Below the pieces are notes generated by a model that ran no database searches, was not told where the DNA came from, and saw nothing but the letters and a program-made list of their open reading frames with translations. Both the position numbers and the translations under genes were made by a program. Shown here piece after piece: positions 8,538-18,100 of a stretch of 64,000 nucleotides of DNA (its first letter is position 1; every line of letters starts with the position of its first letter). This stretch comes from FEN-1139 sp038207155. GTDB taxonomy: Bacteria > Myxococcota_A > Polyangia > Polyangiales > Polyangiaceae. The stretch covers positions 62,001 to 126,000 of the forward strand of contig JBBRAB010000007.1 of the NCBI GenBank assembly GCA_038207155.1, in the 5' to 3' direction.

Positions 8538-8620
8538 GAAACGGGAATCGTTTCTTGGCCTGCATTTTGGCAGGTTTCCAGGGCATAGCCAATCGATTGT
8601 ATTTCTTTGCCGGTCACCGG
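8538..8620. promoter_or_regulatory. Cluster of three inverted repeats upstream of GH9 gene
   Basis: The 8516-8860 gap holds no gene. Close to the GH9 start it contains GAAACG(ggaat)CGTTTC at 8538-8554, CCTGC(attttg)GCAGG at 8559-8574, and the 11-base palindrome CCGGTCACCGG at 8610-8620. Three dyads within 85 bases of a start codon suggest a regulated promoter or structured leader. I cannot place a convincing -35/-10 pair. Confidence 0.4.
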
Positions 8621-8860
8621 TACGCACGGCACCGTCAGTGCGGTTCATGCTGCGACATGAGTAGAAATGTCGTTCTGCACTGTGCAACGCGCAGGGTCCA
8701 TCGAGCACGCATTCCGGTCGGGCCTGAGAGGAACATCATCCGTGGCCGCGACTCACGCTGCTCGCCATGCGCGGCTTCCCAACCGCAGTGTCTCGTGACT
8801 CACGCGCTACGCCTTGGCGCGCCGGGGGCTCCGACCACTTTCGGACGCACGTGAGCTAGA

Positions 8861-8900
8861 CAAAAAAGAAAAAGGCCAAGGCGAGGTGCCTTGGCCTTTT
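8861..8900 (-). terminator. Rho-independent terminator of the outer-membrane protein gene
   Basis: aaaaggccaaggc (8870-8882) and gccttggcctttt (8888-8900) form a perfect 13-bp stem with a 5-base loop. On the minus strand it is followed by a T-rich run (TTCTTTTTTG, 8861-8870). It begins 26 bases after the stop codon of the gene at 8927-10828 and is the strongest intrinsic terminator in the window. Confidence 0.9.
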
Positions 8901-8926
8901 CATCAGAGCCTCGGACTAGCCGAGAC

Positions 8927-10828
8927 TCACCACCACATGCTGGCTTCGATCGAGACCACGTTCACGTCGGGGCGCAGATGCGCGCTCGTGACCGGCTGAC
9001 CGCGCTCGCGCAGGCCACCGTTCTCGACGTTGGCACCCCAGCCGTCCGGGGTAACCGCCGAGGGCGAGGGCTGCACGCAGAGCTGCTCGGCCGCAACGGG
9101 CGCCACGTTGAACAGACCGCCCGGCGCGCCAGGAATCGTGGGAATTCCTGCACCCTCGGGACGCGCGCCCTGAACGTCAGCCGGAGTTCCGTTGACGCAC
9201 TCACGCTGCGTGTACAAGTAGCGCGAGTACTGGAGTGAGATCTGCTCATGCGTCACGAACGCCGAACGGAAGATCAGGCGGGGTGACAGGATCATGAAGT
9301 TCTGCTCCTTGACCCGCGAATTGGGGGCAAGGTAGTCGAACCGAATCGCGCCAGCGAGCACCGGGAAGATGTTAAAGATGGCGTCGGTACCAAACTTCAT
9401 CTTAGTGGTGGCATCAGCGATCGGATCATCGCTCTTGATCCTGTTGTACATGCCGTAGAGCTTGACCGTGAGGTCCTGCCCTTCGCCAAAGGGGCTGCCG
9501 CCCATCATGTCGCTCAGCTTCATCTCGTACTGACCGGCGAAGGTCATGATGCCGCCGTTGCCGTTGCTGCACTTGCCAAGGCCCCACTGACAGAGTTGAC
9601 TGTCGAGGTAGTTGCCCGTGACGCCCATGTTGTACTCACCACCGCCGAAGCTGTGGATGACCTCAATGGCGGGAGCCACCGTGACCGCATCCTTAGCCTG
9701 AATGTACGAACCACCGAGGTAGAGGTAGCCGAACAGATCGGGCATGTCGAAGCGGGCATCGGCGCCGAACACGCGCATTGAGCCGTCCGGCTGCGTGCGG
9801 GTCTGGTAGCCTTGGTGCCGCGCGTTGGGGGCAACCCAAGCCGGCTGCGGACCCGTGAACCGAGCCTCTTCCGAGGCCCAGCTGAACAGGGCGTGCACGC
9901 CAACCTGGATGCTCTTGTCCCAGGTCATGTCCGCGTGCATGTGATGCAGCATCGTGAAGCGTGCGCTGTTGTAGACGCTCGGATCGGGGCGCTTGGTGCC
10001 AATGCCGTGCTCGATCCCGATGGTCATCGGCTGACCTTCGAGGTCCAACTCCAAGCGAACGTTCTCGCCCATGGCGTGCGTCCGACCAAAGATGAACGTG
10101 TCGTACTCACCAGCGTCGTAACGACCCATCTGGCCGTAGCGGTTCCAGAAGCTACCCGCCTTGACCGTGAGGCGCATGTTCTCAACGGGGAGCTCGGGAG
10201 TGATCTCGAGCCAGCCCTGCGAGACGCCAAACTGCGTTCCGGGCAGCGCGGAGGAAGCGTCCGTGAAATTGAAGCCCTGGATTGCGACGATGCCCTTGGC
10301 CCAGCTGTTGCCGTAGCTGAAGAACAACTCCGCCCAGTCGCGGTTGGAATGCTTGGTGTGCTGCCACGACAGGTACTGGTCATCGGGAACCAGCGGCGCG
10401 TGGTAGGTGGTCGAGCTCTGGCCGGAAGCCGGGAGATCCCGCTTGCCAAGACCGATGCGCATCGGAGCGCGGAAGTAGCCGTTGAAGCCGAACTTCCAGG
10501 AGTCGCTATCGTTCGTCACGGGGCCGCCGTAAGAACCGACGCCGCGCTCACCTTCAGCTTCCTCTTCGCCTTCGGCCGTTTTGCCGTCAGCCTTGGCAGC
10601 CGCATCAGCCTTTGCGCCGTTGGCACCCAGGGAAACACCGGCTTGCGCAGTCGCGCCTGCTGCAGGGGCAGCCGCAGGAGCCGGAGTGGCTGCAGCGGGA
10701 GCGGCGGGAGCAGCTGCGGGAGCTGCCTGGTCATCGAGCTTCACTTCTTCGGGCTGCACGTCCTGCGCGAAGGCAGGCGCGGACACCAGAAGTCCAAACA
10801 GGAAATAAGGGGCTCTGAGTCTACGCAT
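8927..10828 (-). CDS. Outer-membrane beta-barrel protein, candidate porin of the cellulose locus
   Basis: A 633-residue secreted protein. The signal peptide LFGLLVSAPAFAQ is cut after AFA. A disordered Ala/Pro-rich segment follows to about residue 90, then a long beta-rich region with alternating aromatic strands (FGFNGYFRAPMRIG, DSQLCQWGLG, LTVKLYGMYNR). It ends EASMWW, a terminal aromatic as in many outer-membrane barrels. I do not recognise the exact family. Myxobacterial porin-like proteins of unknown substrate look similar. It lies immediately upstream of the cellulase genes on the same strand but is separated from them by a strong terminator. A role in cello-oligosaccharide uptake is inferred from position only. 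The ATG at 10828 has AGGGA at suitable spacing. Confidence 0.7.
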   Translation of the reverse strand: MRRLRAPYFLFGLLVSAPAFAQDVQPEEVKLDDQAAPAAAPAAPAAATPAPAAAPAAGATAQAGVSLGANGAKADAAAKADGKTAEGEEEAEGERGVGSYGGPVTNDSDSWKFGFNGYFRAPMRIGLGKRDLPASGQSSTTYHAPLVPDDQYLSWQHTKHSNRDWAELFFSYGNSWAKGIVAIQGFNFTDASSALPGTQFGVSQGWLEITPELPVENMRLTVKAGSFWNRYGQMGRYDAGEYDTFIFGRTHAMGENVRLELDLEGQPMTIGIEHGIGTKRPDPSVYNSARFTMLHHMHADMTWDKSIQVGVHALFSWASEEARFTGPQPAWVAPNARHQGYQTRTQPDGSMRVFGADARFDMPDLFGYLYLGGSYIQAKDAVTVAPAIEVIHSFGGGEYNMGVTGNYLDSQLCQWGLGKCSNGNGGIMTFAGQYEMKLSDMMGGSPFGEGQDLTVKLYGMYNRIKSDDPIADATTKMKFGTDAIFNIFPVLAGAIRFDYLAPNSRVKEQNFMILSPRLIFRSAFVTHEQISLQYSRYLYTQRECVNGTPADVQGARPEGAGIPTIPGAPGGLFNVAPVAAEQLCVQPSPSAVTPDGWGANVENGGLRERGQPVTSAHLRPDVNVVSIEASMWW

Positions 10829-11214
10829 CGGATTATCCCTGGTTCGGCGTGCGAACGTGGTTGATGAGAGCGGCCTTCCCCCGTCCCCGGGGTAGCCGGC
10901 GGCTATCCATTACCAGGCAACGCGCGTTGGCGAAAGAGAATTGAGAGCATTTTTCAGTGCGATTGACCGGTTCCGGGCCGAATCGCGGAGGGCTTCACCT
11001 TTACACCGCCCCGTTATACGCAATTCTATCGTGATGATACGGGCATAGCGGAAACCTTACCGCAATTGGACCCGCCGGCCGACGCGTTCGCGTCCCACTG
11101 CTCGCCGGCCAGGTGTTCCAATTTGCTCAGCGCTTGACCCTCCTTGGAACGCCGTTGGCTCGGCGCGAAAACCCGAGTCATCTGTTGCGGTTGCGGGTGC
11201 TAGAAGGCCCGACG
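10829..11214. promoter_or_regulatory. Divergent intergenic region with a 12-bp palindrome
   Basis: This gap separates the minus-strand porin gene from the plus-strand SRPBCC gene, so it must carry two promoters. It contains the perfect palindrome CAACGCGCGTTG at 10918-10929, about 90 bases before the porin start, and an AT-richer patch at about 10935-11045 where promoters are most likely. I see no gene or RNA structure here. Confidence 0.4.
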
Positions 11215-11685
11215 ATGGCAACCCCACCTTCCGGACAACGGCTGGAACTGCGGTCGGAGCTCGAGATCGCTGCCAGTGCGGAGCTGGTGTCCTCGGTGCT
11301 CTGTGACCTATCGCGCTTCCCGCTCTGGAATCCATTCCTGGTCGCCGCAGAGGGAGAGTTTTGTGTTGGCCGGCGTGTGAAAGTCACCCTCTCGCTCCCG
11401 AGTGGTACCGAGCTCACAGTTCACCGTCGTGTCACCGAGCGCGTCGATGGACAGCGACTGGCTTGGCAGGGCTCATTTGGAGCGAGCTTTCTCCTCCAGA
11501 GCGTCCAGTTCTTCGCCCTGCGACAGCAGCCCAATGGGAATTGCCACCTGACGACGGGTGAGAATTTTTCAGGTCTGCTGCTGCGTCGCTCAAGCGCGCG
11601 AGTGCTGGAGATGGCGCGAGGGCTGGCGTTGATGAATCAGGCACTCAAGCGCTTCGTCGAGACTCGCGTGACTGACTCGCGCTGA
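11215..11685 (+). CDS. SRPBCC/START-like domain protein
   Basis: A 156-residue single-domain protein of the polyketide cyclase/START-like (SRPBCC) fold, which binds hydrophobic ligands in a deep cavity. The support is the pattern LRSELEIAASAELVSSVLCD then LSRFPLWNPFL near the N-terminus, the typical first strand, two short helices and the W-N-P motif, and a long C-terminal helix (ARGLALMNQALKRFVETRV). The ATG at 11215 was chosen because AGAAGG lies seven bases upstream and the fold begins there; an open frame extends upstream without a good start. The ligand and role are unknown. The next gene converges on it. Confidence 0.75.
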   Translation: MATPPSGQRLELRSELEIAASAELVSSVLCDLSRFPLWNPFLVAAEGEFCVGRRVKVTLSLPSGTELTVHRRVTERVDGQRLAWQGSFGASFLLQSVQFFALRQQPNGNCHLTTGENFSGLLLRRSSARVLEMARGLALMNQALKRFVETRVTDSR

Positions 11686-11728
11686 GGTGCAACGCCGCGC
11701 ACTTGAGCGCGCTGACACGCGAACGGCG

Positions 11729-12616
11729 CTAGTACGTGGGAGCTTTGCGGTATGGGACCTTGGCGAGCACCCCGCGAAGCACCTTGGCATTGGCCTCACG
11801 CAGACAGGGGTGGCAGTCCTCCAGGTGCTTGTCGCCGCAGCCCGTCTTGGAGATGAAACCCATGACGAGAGGCAGCAGACGCTTGTCCGCGGCGTCGATG
11901 GCCTTCTCGAGCAAGTCACGTCGCTGCTCGCAGCTCTGAGCGTCGCGCAGATCGAGCAGGAGCGCCAGCGCCGGCGAGGCCTTGCCCCTCACCTCACGAT
12001 GAACCAGCAATTGTCCGGCAAGCTGCGCAACGTCAGCTGGAATGCCTTTGGCGCGGGTGAGCTCGTAGAGCAGATCGGGCCCCTCGGAGCCATCAAGCTG
12101 CGCCGTCACGCCAAGCGCGTCAGTAGCGGTGTCTCCGTCGGAAGCAAACGCGAGCAACCGTCGAAGCAGCGCCAGGTCGTGACGGCCCTCAGGCTGCGAT
12201 ACCTTGCCGCGCAGGTAATCAAGAGCGAGGTGCTTTTCGACGCTCTTGCCCCGCGCCAGTGCCAGCGTCTGAGCCAACGAGCGCTCGGGTAGCGCAATGG
12301 CCGCGATCTGCGCCATGGCGCGGTGTTCACCCTGGGCTGCGGATTCGAGCAGCGTCGGCGGAGGCTTTGCCACCGACGTGACCGGCGCCACATGGGAGCG
12401 CGGCGGGGGAGCCGAACGCCCCATCACGAACCAACTCGCCGACAGTCCCAAGACCAAACTGCCAATCGTCGTGGTGATCGCGAGCCAGAGCGGTACACCG
12501 CCCGTCTGCGACGATGGCATCACGGGTAGAGCGGAAGGCCCCGCGACTGGAACCGCCGACACCGCTGCGGAGCCAGCGGGAGCAGGCGAACCGGAGTGAG
12601 GGTCGGTCGAGGTCAT
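11729..12616 (-). CDS. Unknown single-pass membrane protein with helical C-terminal domain
   Basis: I do not recognise this 295-residue protein. It has a Pro/Ala/Ser-rich N-terminus, one membrane segment (LWLAITTTIGSLVLGLSASW), a Pro-rich linker, and then an all-helical region of about 200 residues with Leu/Ala periodicity that could be HEAT- or TPR-like. The C-terminus is Cys-rich (TGCGDKHLEDCHPC), which may bind metal or form disulfides. An in-frame GTG nine bases upstream (12625) is an alternative start. No Shine-Dalgarno sequence decides between them. It is convergent with the SRPBCC gene and separated by about 170 bases from the upstream thioesterase gene. Confidence 0.6.
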   Translation of the reverse strand: MTSTDPHSGSPAPAGSAAVSAVPVAGPSALPVMPSSQTGGVPLWLAITTTIGSLVLGLSASWFVMGRSAPPPRSHVAPVTSVAKPPPTLLESAAQGEHRAMAQIAAIALPERSLAQTLALARGKSVEKHLALDYLRGKVSQPEGRHDLALLRRLLAFASDGDTATDALGVTAQLDGSEGPDLLYELTRAKGIPADVAQLAGQLLVHREVRGKASPALALLLDLRDAQSCEQRRDLLEKAIDAADKRLLPLVMGFISKTGCGDKHLEDCHPCLREANAKVLRGVLAKVPYRKAPTY

Positions 12617-12785
12617 CGGGAACACCGTTGAGGCATCAGCCCAGGACCCTACGTGATGCTGGCGCTGGGTTCAACGGTCGCGTGCAGAGCACGCCAGGAA
12701 AAGCGTAATTTCTTGAACAAGACACAGCTTGGGGGGCTCTGAGCGCCGGCCCGGAGGTCCGGCGCTCGACGCCAGGCCCCGGAAG

Positions 12786-13280
12786 TTACACCTGATCGAC
12801 CGGACGCGAGGCTGTCTCGGGACAGGTGAAGTACCGTGCCATGTCCTCAGGAATGCGCTGCAGCGCGCCCTTGTCGTCGATGCAGCCGAGCAGGGTGTAG
12901 CCCTCCACGACGAGCACTTCAGTCCCGGCCTCCGCACGCCAGATGCGAAAGTCAAAGCGCGCCGAATAAGCGGTCAGCCTACCGATCGTCGAATCCACCA
13001 GCAAAATCTCGTCGAATCGCGAGGGCCGACGGTAGCGGAGCTTGACCTCTACCACGGGTAGATGCACGCCTTGCCGGACCCATTCGGAATAGAGGACCGA
13101 CCGTCGTCGCATGTACTCCACACGACCTGCCTCGAAATAGGTCAGGTAAGCAGCATGGTGCACGATACCCATCAGATCGGTGTCGGCAAAGCGAACCCGA
13201 ACAGCGTGTCGCGTCGTGAAGGAGGAAGCTTGGGGGGGCACAGGGGTCGGAACTTTGCGAGCGAATGACCCACCGCGCAA
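12786..13280 (-). CDS. YbgC/FcbC-type acyl-CoA thioesterase (hotdog fold)
   Basis: A 164-residue hotdog-fold protein. The signature is VRVRFADTDLMGIVHHAAYL followed by TYFEAGRVEYMR, which includes the catalytic Asp of the 4-hydroxybenzoyl-CoA thioesterase/YbgC group. Later KLRYRRPSRFDEILLV and VVEGYTLLGCIDDKG match the family. Members hydrolyse acyl-CoA thioesters in the cytoplasm; YbgC is tied to the Tol-Pal cell-envelope system, but no tol genes are nearby. The frame opens at a TTG (13280) without a clear ribosome site; the conserved domain starts about 27 residues in, so the true start is uncertain. It begins 17 bases after the upstream deacetylase-like gene, so the two are probably co-transcribed. 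Confidence 0.85.
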   Translation of the reverse strand: MRGGSFARKVPTPVPPQASSFTTRHAVRVRFADTDLMGIVHHAAYLTYFEAGRVEYMRRRSVLYSEWVRQGVHLPVVEVKLRYRRPSRFDEILLVDSTIGRLTAYSARFDFRIWRAEAGTEVLVVEGYTLLGCIDDKGALQRIPEDMARYFTCPETASRPVDQV

Positions 13281-13297
13281 GTCCGATTAGCCGGTTT

Positions 13298-15040
13298 TTA
13301 GCTGGGGAAGGGGGCCGCGCGTCGCGCGAAGTGGCAGCGACTGCGTTCGATTTCGATCACCTCGAGCTGGTTCGAATCGGACTCTAGCCAGAGCACCATC
13401 GGACTGGCCTCCCATTGGTACGGCCGACCGTCGAGCAGTACCTCCCCTGAGTGAACCGCCTTGGACGCTCGCTCTAGCGGCAAGTCCGCCAGACAGCTGA
13501 GCAAGGCGAGGAATCTGCCGTGACGCTCGGGATCGGCAAAGCAGAGCCGCTCTTTGGCGAGAAACGCGGTGTGATAAAAGGCGGGCGCAAACGCAAATCC
13601 CTGCAGCCCGAGGCGCCTCGCCGCCAAGGCGTAGAGCTCCCCGACTTCCCGCACGACGCCCAAACCAGCCATGGACTGCCCGGGAAGATTTCCGAGCGAC
13701 CGCGCGCGGGGATGACGCAACTCCAACCAATGGACGTACAGCACCGAGCGACCCGCCAGCTCACGTTCTTCGAGCCGGGTCTCGGCGAGCAGGTGTTCAT
13801 CTCCGAGACAATGCGCGTACAGGCGAATGGTGTCGCCGTCGATGCCGTGACTGGTGTCGACGCGAAATCGGCAATAGCCAAGACGACGCAGATGCTCGAG
13901 GATCCCATAGCGATGCAGCGCAAACTCGAGTCCTTCGCGCGTGTAGTAGCCAAGGACGCGCGAGTGCCGACGCCGTGAGGGAAGGAGATCCGCGAGCAGG
14001 TCATCGCCGAAGCTGCTGGCCTCGCCGGAGAGCTCATCCACGGTCATCGAGCTACCAAGCTGCCCCAGGTAGCGCGCAAGCCAATCGGCGCGGGCCTCGG
14101 TCACGCGCTGCTCGATCCCCAGCAGAGCCAGGATGCTACCGGTGATCGCTCGCCAGCTGTCCTTGGTGTAGCCGCCCGCAGCCAACCATGTGCTCGGGCG
14201 CGCTGCGAGCCATTGCACCACGAGCTCGTCGCGTTGGCGGAGTCCCTCGAGCGTCACGCAGGCGCCTCCAAGCGGATCGCGCTCCAAGGTGTCGACGCCG
14301 GCAATGATGAACGTGAGTGCCGCATGCGGAGCGCGACTCAGCAGACGTCGCAACGCCAAGAGGTACGAAACATCTTCGATTCCGGTGGCAAGGCGCGTCT
14401 CATCGACGCCAACAGGCACCTCCCAGCCAGACAGGGACAGCGAGCCGAGCCACACGCCTGCTTGATTTTCCAGGCACTCGGCAAGCCCGTCGGGGGCATG
14501 GGCGTCTAGATCGAGGATCGCGATCGGTCCGTCAAATCCTTCGCTACGCAGCACGGCGATGGCCACCGCAACGTCATTGACGGCGGAGAATCCGCGCCCG
14601 TGGTTCGGCGCAGCGTGATGAAACCCGCCGAGCAGGTTGAAGGTTGGTCCACGACGGCGCAGGGCTTCGCGCGCCGCAGCCAGCGTGGCGCCAGCGGCCA
14701 TCCTCACGCTCGTAAGCACCTCGTCAACCGGCAGCTCATCCACTCTGCAGCCAAAGATCCGCGAGAGCACTGTGGGTTCGGTCAAACTCGCGAGGTACGC
14801 CTGACCGTGAACCAGGCCGAGGTCGGCGTAACTCAGCCGTTCTGGCGAGCGAAGGTTCGAGCGGTGCAAAATGCCCTGGTCGAGCAGGTGCGCCACGATG
14901 CGTTCGGCGCGTCGCGAGTCAAATCCTGACGAGGTCTCGAGAGAGGTCACCGGCAGCCGGTATTCGGGCGCATACCAAACCGGGAGCCCCGCTCTTCCGA
15001 GCCACCAGTTCATCCGCGATTTCCAACGGAGGAGCGACAC
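13298..15040 (-). CDS. Histone deacetylase-like hydrolase with extra C-terminal domain
   Basis: A 580-residue protein whose first about 320 residues are an arginase/deacetylase-fold domain of the HDAC/AcuC/acetylpolyamine amidohydrolase family. Key motifs are present: GGFHHAAPNHGRGFSAVNDV, DLDAHAPDG (two Asp and His of the charge relay and zinc site), AGVDTLERDPLGG (third zinc ligand Asp) and AAGGYTKD (catalytic Tyr). The second His of the usual DxDxHHG block is Ala. The C-terminal about 260 residues are unlike other deacetylases; they contain VDTSHGIDGDTIRLYAHCLG, SVLYVHWLELRHPRARSL and a Trp/His-rich part, and I cannot assign them. The start is GTG at 15040, preceded by GAGGG nine bases upstream. 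Substrates could be acetyl-lysine proteins or small acetylated amines; the sequence does not decide. Confidence 0.82.
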   Translation of the reverse strand: MSLLRWKSRMNWWLGRAGLPVWYAPEYRLPVTSLETSSGFDSRRAERIVAHLLDQGILHRSNLRSPERLSYADLGLVHGQAYLASLTEPTVLSRIFGCRVDELPVDEVLTSVRMAAGATLAAAREALRRRGPTFNLLGGFHHAAPNHGRGFSAVNDVAVAIAVLRSEGFDGPIAILDLDAHAPDGLAECLENQAGVWLGSLSLSGWEVPVGVDETRLATGIEDVSYLLALRRLLSRAPHAALTFIIAGVDTLERDPLGGACVTLEGLRQRDELVVQWLAARPSTWLAAGGYTKDSWRAITGSILALLGIEQRVTEARADWLARYLGQLGSSMTVDELSGEASSFGDDLLADLLPSRRRHSRVLGYYTREGLEFALHRYGILEHLRRLGYCRFRVDTSHGIDGDTIRLYAHCLGDEHLLAETRLEERELAGRSVLYVHWLELRHPRARSLGNLPGQSMAGLGVVREVGELYALAARRLGLQGFAFAPAFYHTAFLAKERLCFADPERHGRFLALLSCLADLPLERASKAVHSGEVLLDGRPYQWEASPMVLWLESDSNQLEVIEIERSRCHFARRAAPFPS

Positions 15041-15193
15041 GATACCCTCAGCCTAGCGCCCAAGCGCGCCATGAGGGAATCCGGAGCGCTGGCCGAGCCT
15101 GCTGGTCGAATCGTCAGCCGCAGGTGAAAGCTGGAGCCCCTCTGGACGTTGTTCCGCTGCGATCCGCGAACCCCTACGCCCCTTGGAGCCCCG

Positions 15194-18100
15194 ATGCCCT
15201 CCCCTCACCGCCTCAAATCACTCCTAGTTCAGTGCTGGCCGAGCAGTCCCCGGGTTCGACTCGGACTGGTTGGGGTTGGGCTACTGGCAACCGTGCCCTG
15301 GTGGCCTCAGCTGGCCGCGCGAAGCTCTCACCCGGAACCCACGGGGTCAATCGAGCCGGCGAGCGTGGAGCTGCTACCCGGAGATCCGCAGAGCAGCTTT
15401 CGGGCCAAGCTCTGCGAAGCGCGCGGCGACTGTCGCGCCGTGACGCCCGGCGCCACGCTCTACCCCGATCAGCGGCTTGAGGTTGGAGAGCGCGGACGAG
15501 TTCAACTCAAGATATCTTCGCACGCCCGCGCGCTGCTCGACGGGTCATCGCAACTCTCCTATGGCCGAGAGGGGCGGCCAGGCCTTCACCTCGAGCGCGG
15601 TCGAATGCTGCTTGAGGTGCAGCGCGGCGCCCGCGCCCAACAGTTGGTGACCGCTAATGCCACGCTGCAGATCGAGGAAGGCAGGGTTCTGGTCGAGCAG
15701 AGTCCGGGAGGCTTTTCCGCCTCGATTCTGGCGGGTCGAGCCGAGCTGAAAGGGGACCTGGCTCGGCAGCTGAGGGCGGGTGAAGAATTGCGACAAGCCC
15801 CGGGAGAACCGGCGGTGATCGGGACGCTTGGGGCCACCGCCGATCGACTGCGCTGGAGCCGCCCGCGACCCAAGGTCATTGACGAGACCGAGCGAGCACG
15901 GGGCTTCGGGCAGCTGATGGCGCGCCGCCCTGGAACCCGCGAAGAACGCCCTGAGGCCGTGCGACTCGCCAGCCACGCCATCTCACTGCGCGTGGCCGGA
16001 GCCGAGACACGCACGGTGATTGACGAGACCTTCGTCAACCAAACCGATGAGGTATTGGAGGGCATCCTGCGTCTCCCTCTGCCCCCGGGCGCTCAGCTCG
16101 AAGGACTGTCGCTGGATGTGGACGGTCAAATGCAAGAGGGAGCGTTCGTCGAACGCGACCAGGCCGCCGCGATTTGGCGCGGAGCCATTGAACACGCCGC
16201 CCCCAAGACAGCCCCGCCCCCGAAGGAGGAAATCATCTGGGTGCCGGGTCCCTGGCGCGATCCCGCCCTGCTCGAGTGGCAGCGCGGTGGACGCTTCGAG
16301 CTGCGGGTATTCCCCATTCCAAAGCGCGGTTCACGGCGCGTGTCACTGAGCTACACCGAGCGAGCTCGCTACGTGAATGGCGAACGTCGACTCAGCGTGC
16401 CGCTGCCGCAAGTCGAGAGCGGCGGTGAATCGACCGTGGCAACGAGCTTTAATGCTGAGTTCCGCGGTCACGCCTCGGCGCTTCGGATCTTTGGCTACCC
16501 CCTGCACGAGTCGCAGCGGGACGAGGTGACCCGGCTCGAGCTCAGCGGTGCGGCCATGGTTCCGCACGGGGATCTCGAACTGGCGTGGCGAGCCGTCGAC
16601 GACCGAGGCGAGCTCGCGGCCTGGTCTCAGCGACGAACCGCTGCACCGGTCCTGGCCGCCAGGAGCGCTGAGTCCCCCGCAAGCGGCGCGGGCCAGGGCA
16701 GGTCGAATGACAGCGTCGCCATGCTCGCGCTGCGCCCGAAACTCCCGCAGCTCAAGACTGGCGGGAGCCAGGACCTGGTGTTGGTGGTCGACATCAGTCG
16801 CTCAATGTTCGGAGTCCCGCTTCGCCGCGCGGAAAATCTCGTGCGCGAGCTCGTGAGCAACCTTGACCCCGAAACCAAGCTTCGAGCGCTGGCCTGCGAC
16901 TCAAGCTGCCAGACGCTCGCCGTTGGGACTGCCGGACAGGTCGGCGACGAGCTCACCACCGCATTCGCGAGCCTCACGGCCGACGGTAGCTCCGATCTGC
17001 ATCACGCCATCCGCTCAGCCGCGAAACTGGTGGAACGCGAGGAATCCTCGCGCAGACATCACATCGTCTATATTGGCGACGCCATCCCCACGACGGGCCC
17101 AGTCCGCCCGGGCACCCTGGAACGCGCCCTTCGTCGCTCGGTTGGCGGAAAGAGGCTTCGTCTCACCGCCGTCGGGATCGGAACCGAGTCGGACGCAGCC
17201 ATGCTTTCAGCCATGGCGCGCTCGACCTCGGGCCAGGTTGTCACGTGGCTACCCGGGATGGACGCCGAGAGCGTGGCGCGAAAGATCGTCGATGGCCTGA
17301 ACCAGGCCTCGCTCGAAAACGTCAGTTTGCAGCTGCCTGACGGGCTCGTGGACGCGGCCCCAGAGGTCCTTTCGTCGCTCGGTAGCGGGGACGAGCTCCT
17401 GGTCGCGGCGCGCCAGACGCGGCCCGAGGTTGACGGAGTGGCGATCCTGCGCGGCTCGCTCGACGGCTCGCCGTTCGAGCGCCGATATCCGGTCAAACTT
17501 GCGCAGCGAGGCGATCCCGCGCTCGGTTTCGTGGCCCGCACCTATGCGGCCGCTCGCATCTCGGATCTCGAACGTCGAGGCGACGCCGAGGCCCGTCAGG
17601 AGGCGGTGCGGCTGTCGCGCGAGTCCTCGATCGCGAGCCGCTTCACGTCGCTGCTCGTCCTCGAGAGCGAGGCCATGTTCCGCGCGTTCGGACTCGAGCG
17701 CCGCACGGCCGCACCCGCCTTCACGGGTGAAGAGGTGGCTGACGCTAGTGTCACCGAGAGTCTCGACGAAGAGTCTGAGGCGGCCCCCTCTGAGGCGCGT
17801 TCGACCGCGGCATCTGGGCCGCTTGGTGGTGGCGGCCCCTCAGCCAAGGCGAGCATGGCAGCCCCGGCGGTCGCGCGGAGCGAAGCTGCCGCTGGTGCCG
17901 CCTCACCGATGCGCGCCAAACGCGCGATGGCGGACCGAGAGAGGGAGTCCCTCGAGCGGTCGCCGACGGACTCGGCTCCAAAGCCCTCAAGCGCCCAAAG
18001 CGCGCCGCTTCGTGTGGACGACGACCGCTTTGCGACGCCTCCGCCACCTCCGCCGCCGAACAAGCTCCCTCTTGGCCAAACACGTCAGCGCTTTGTCCCA

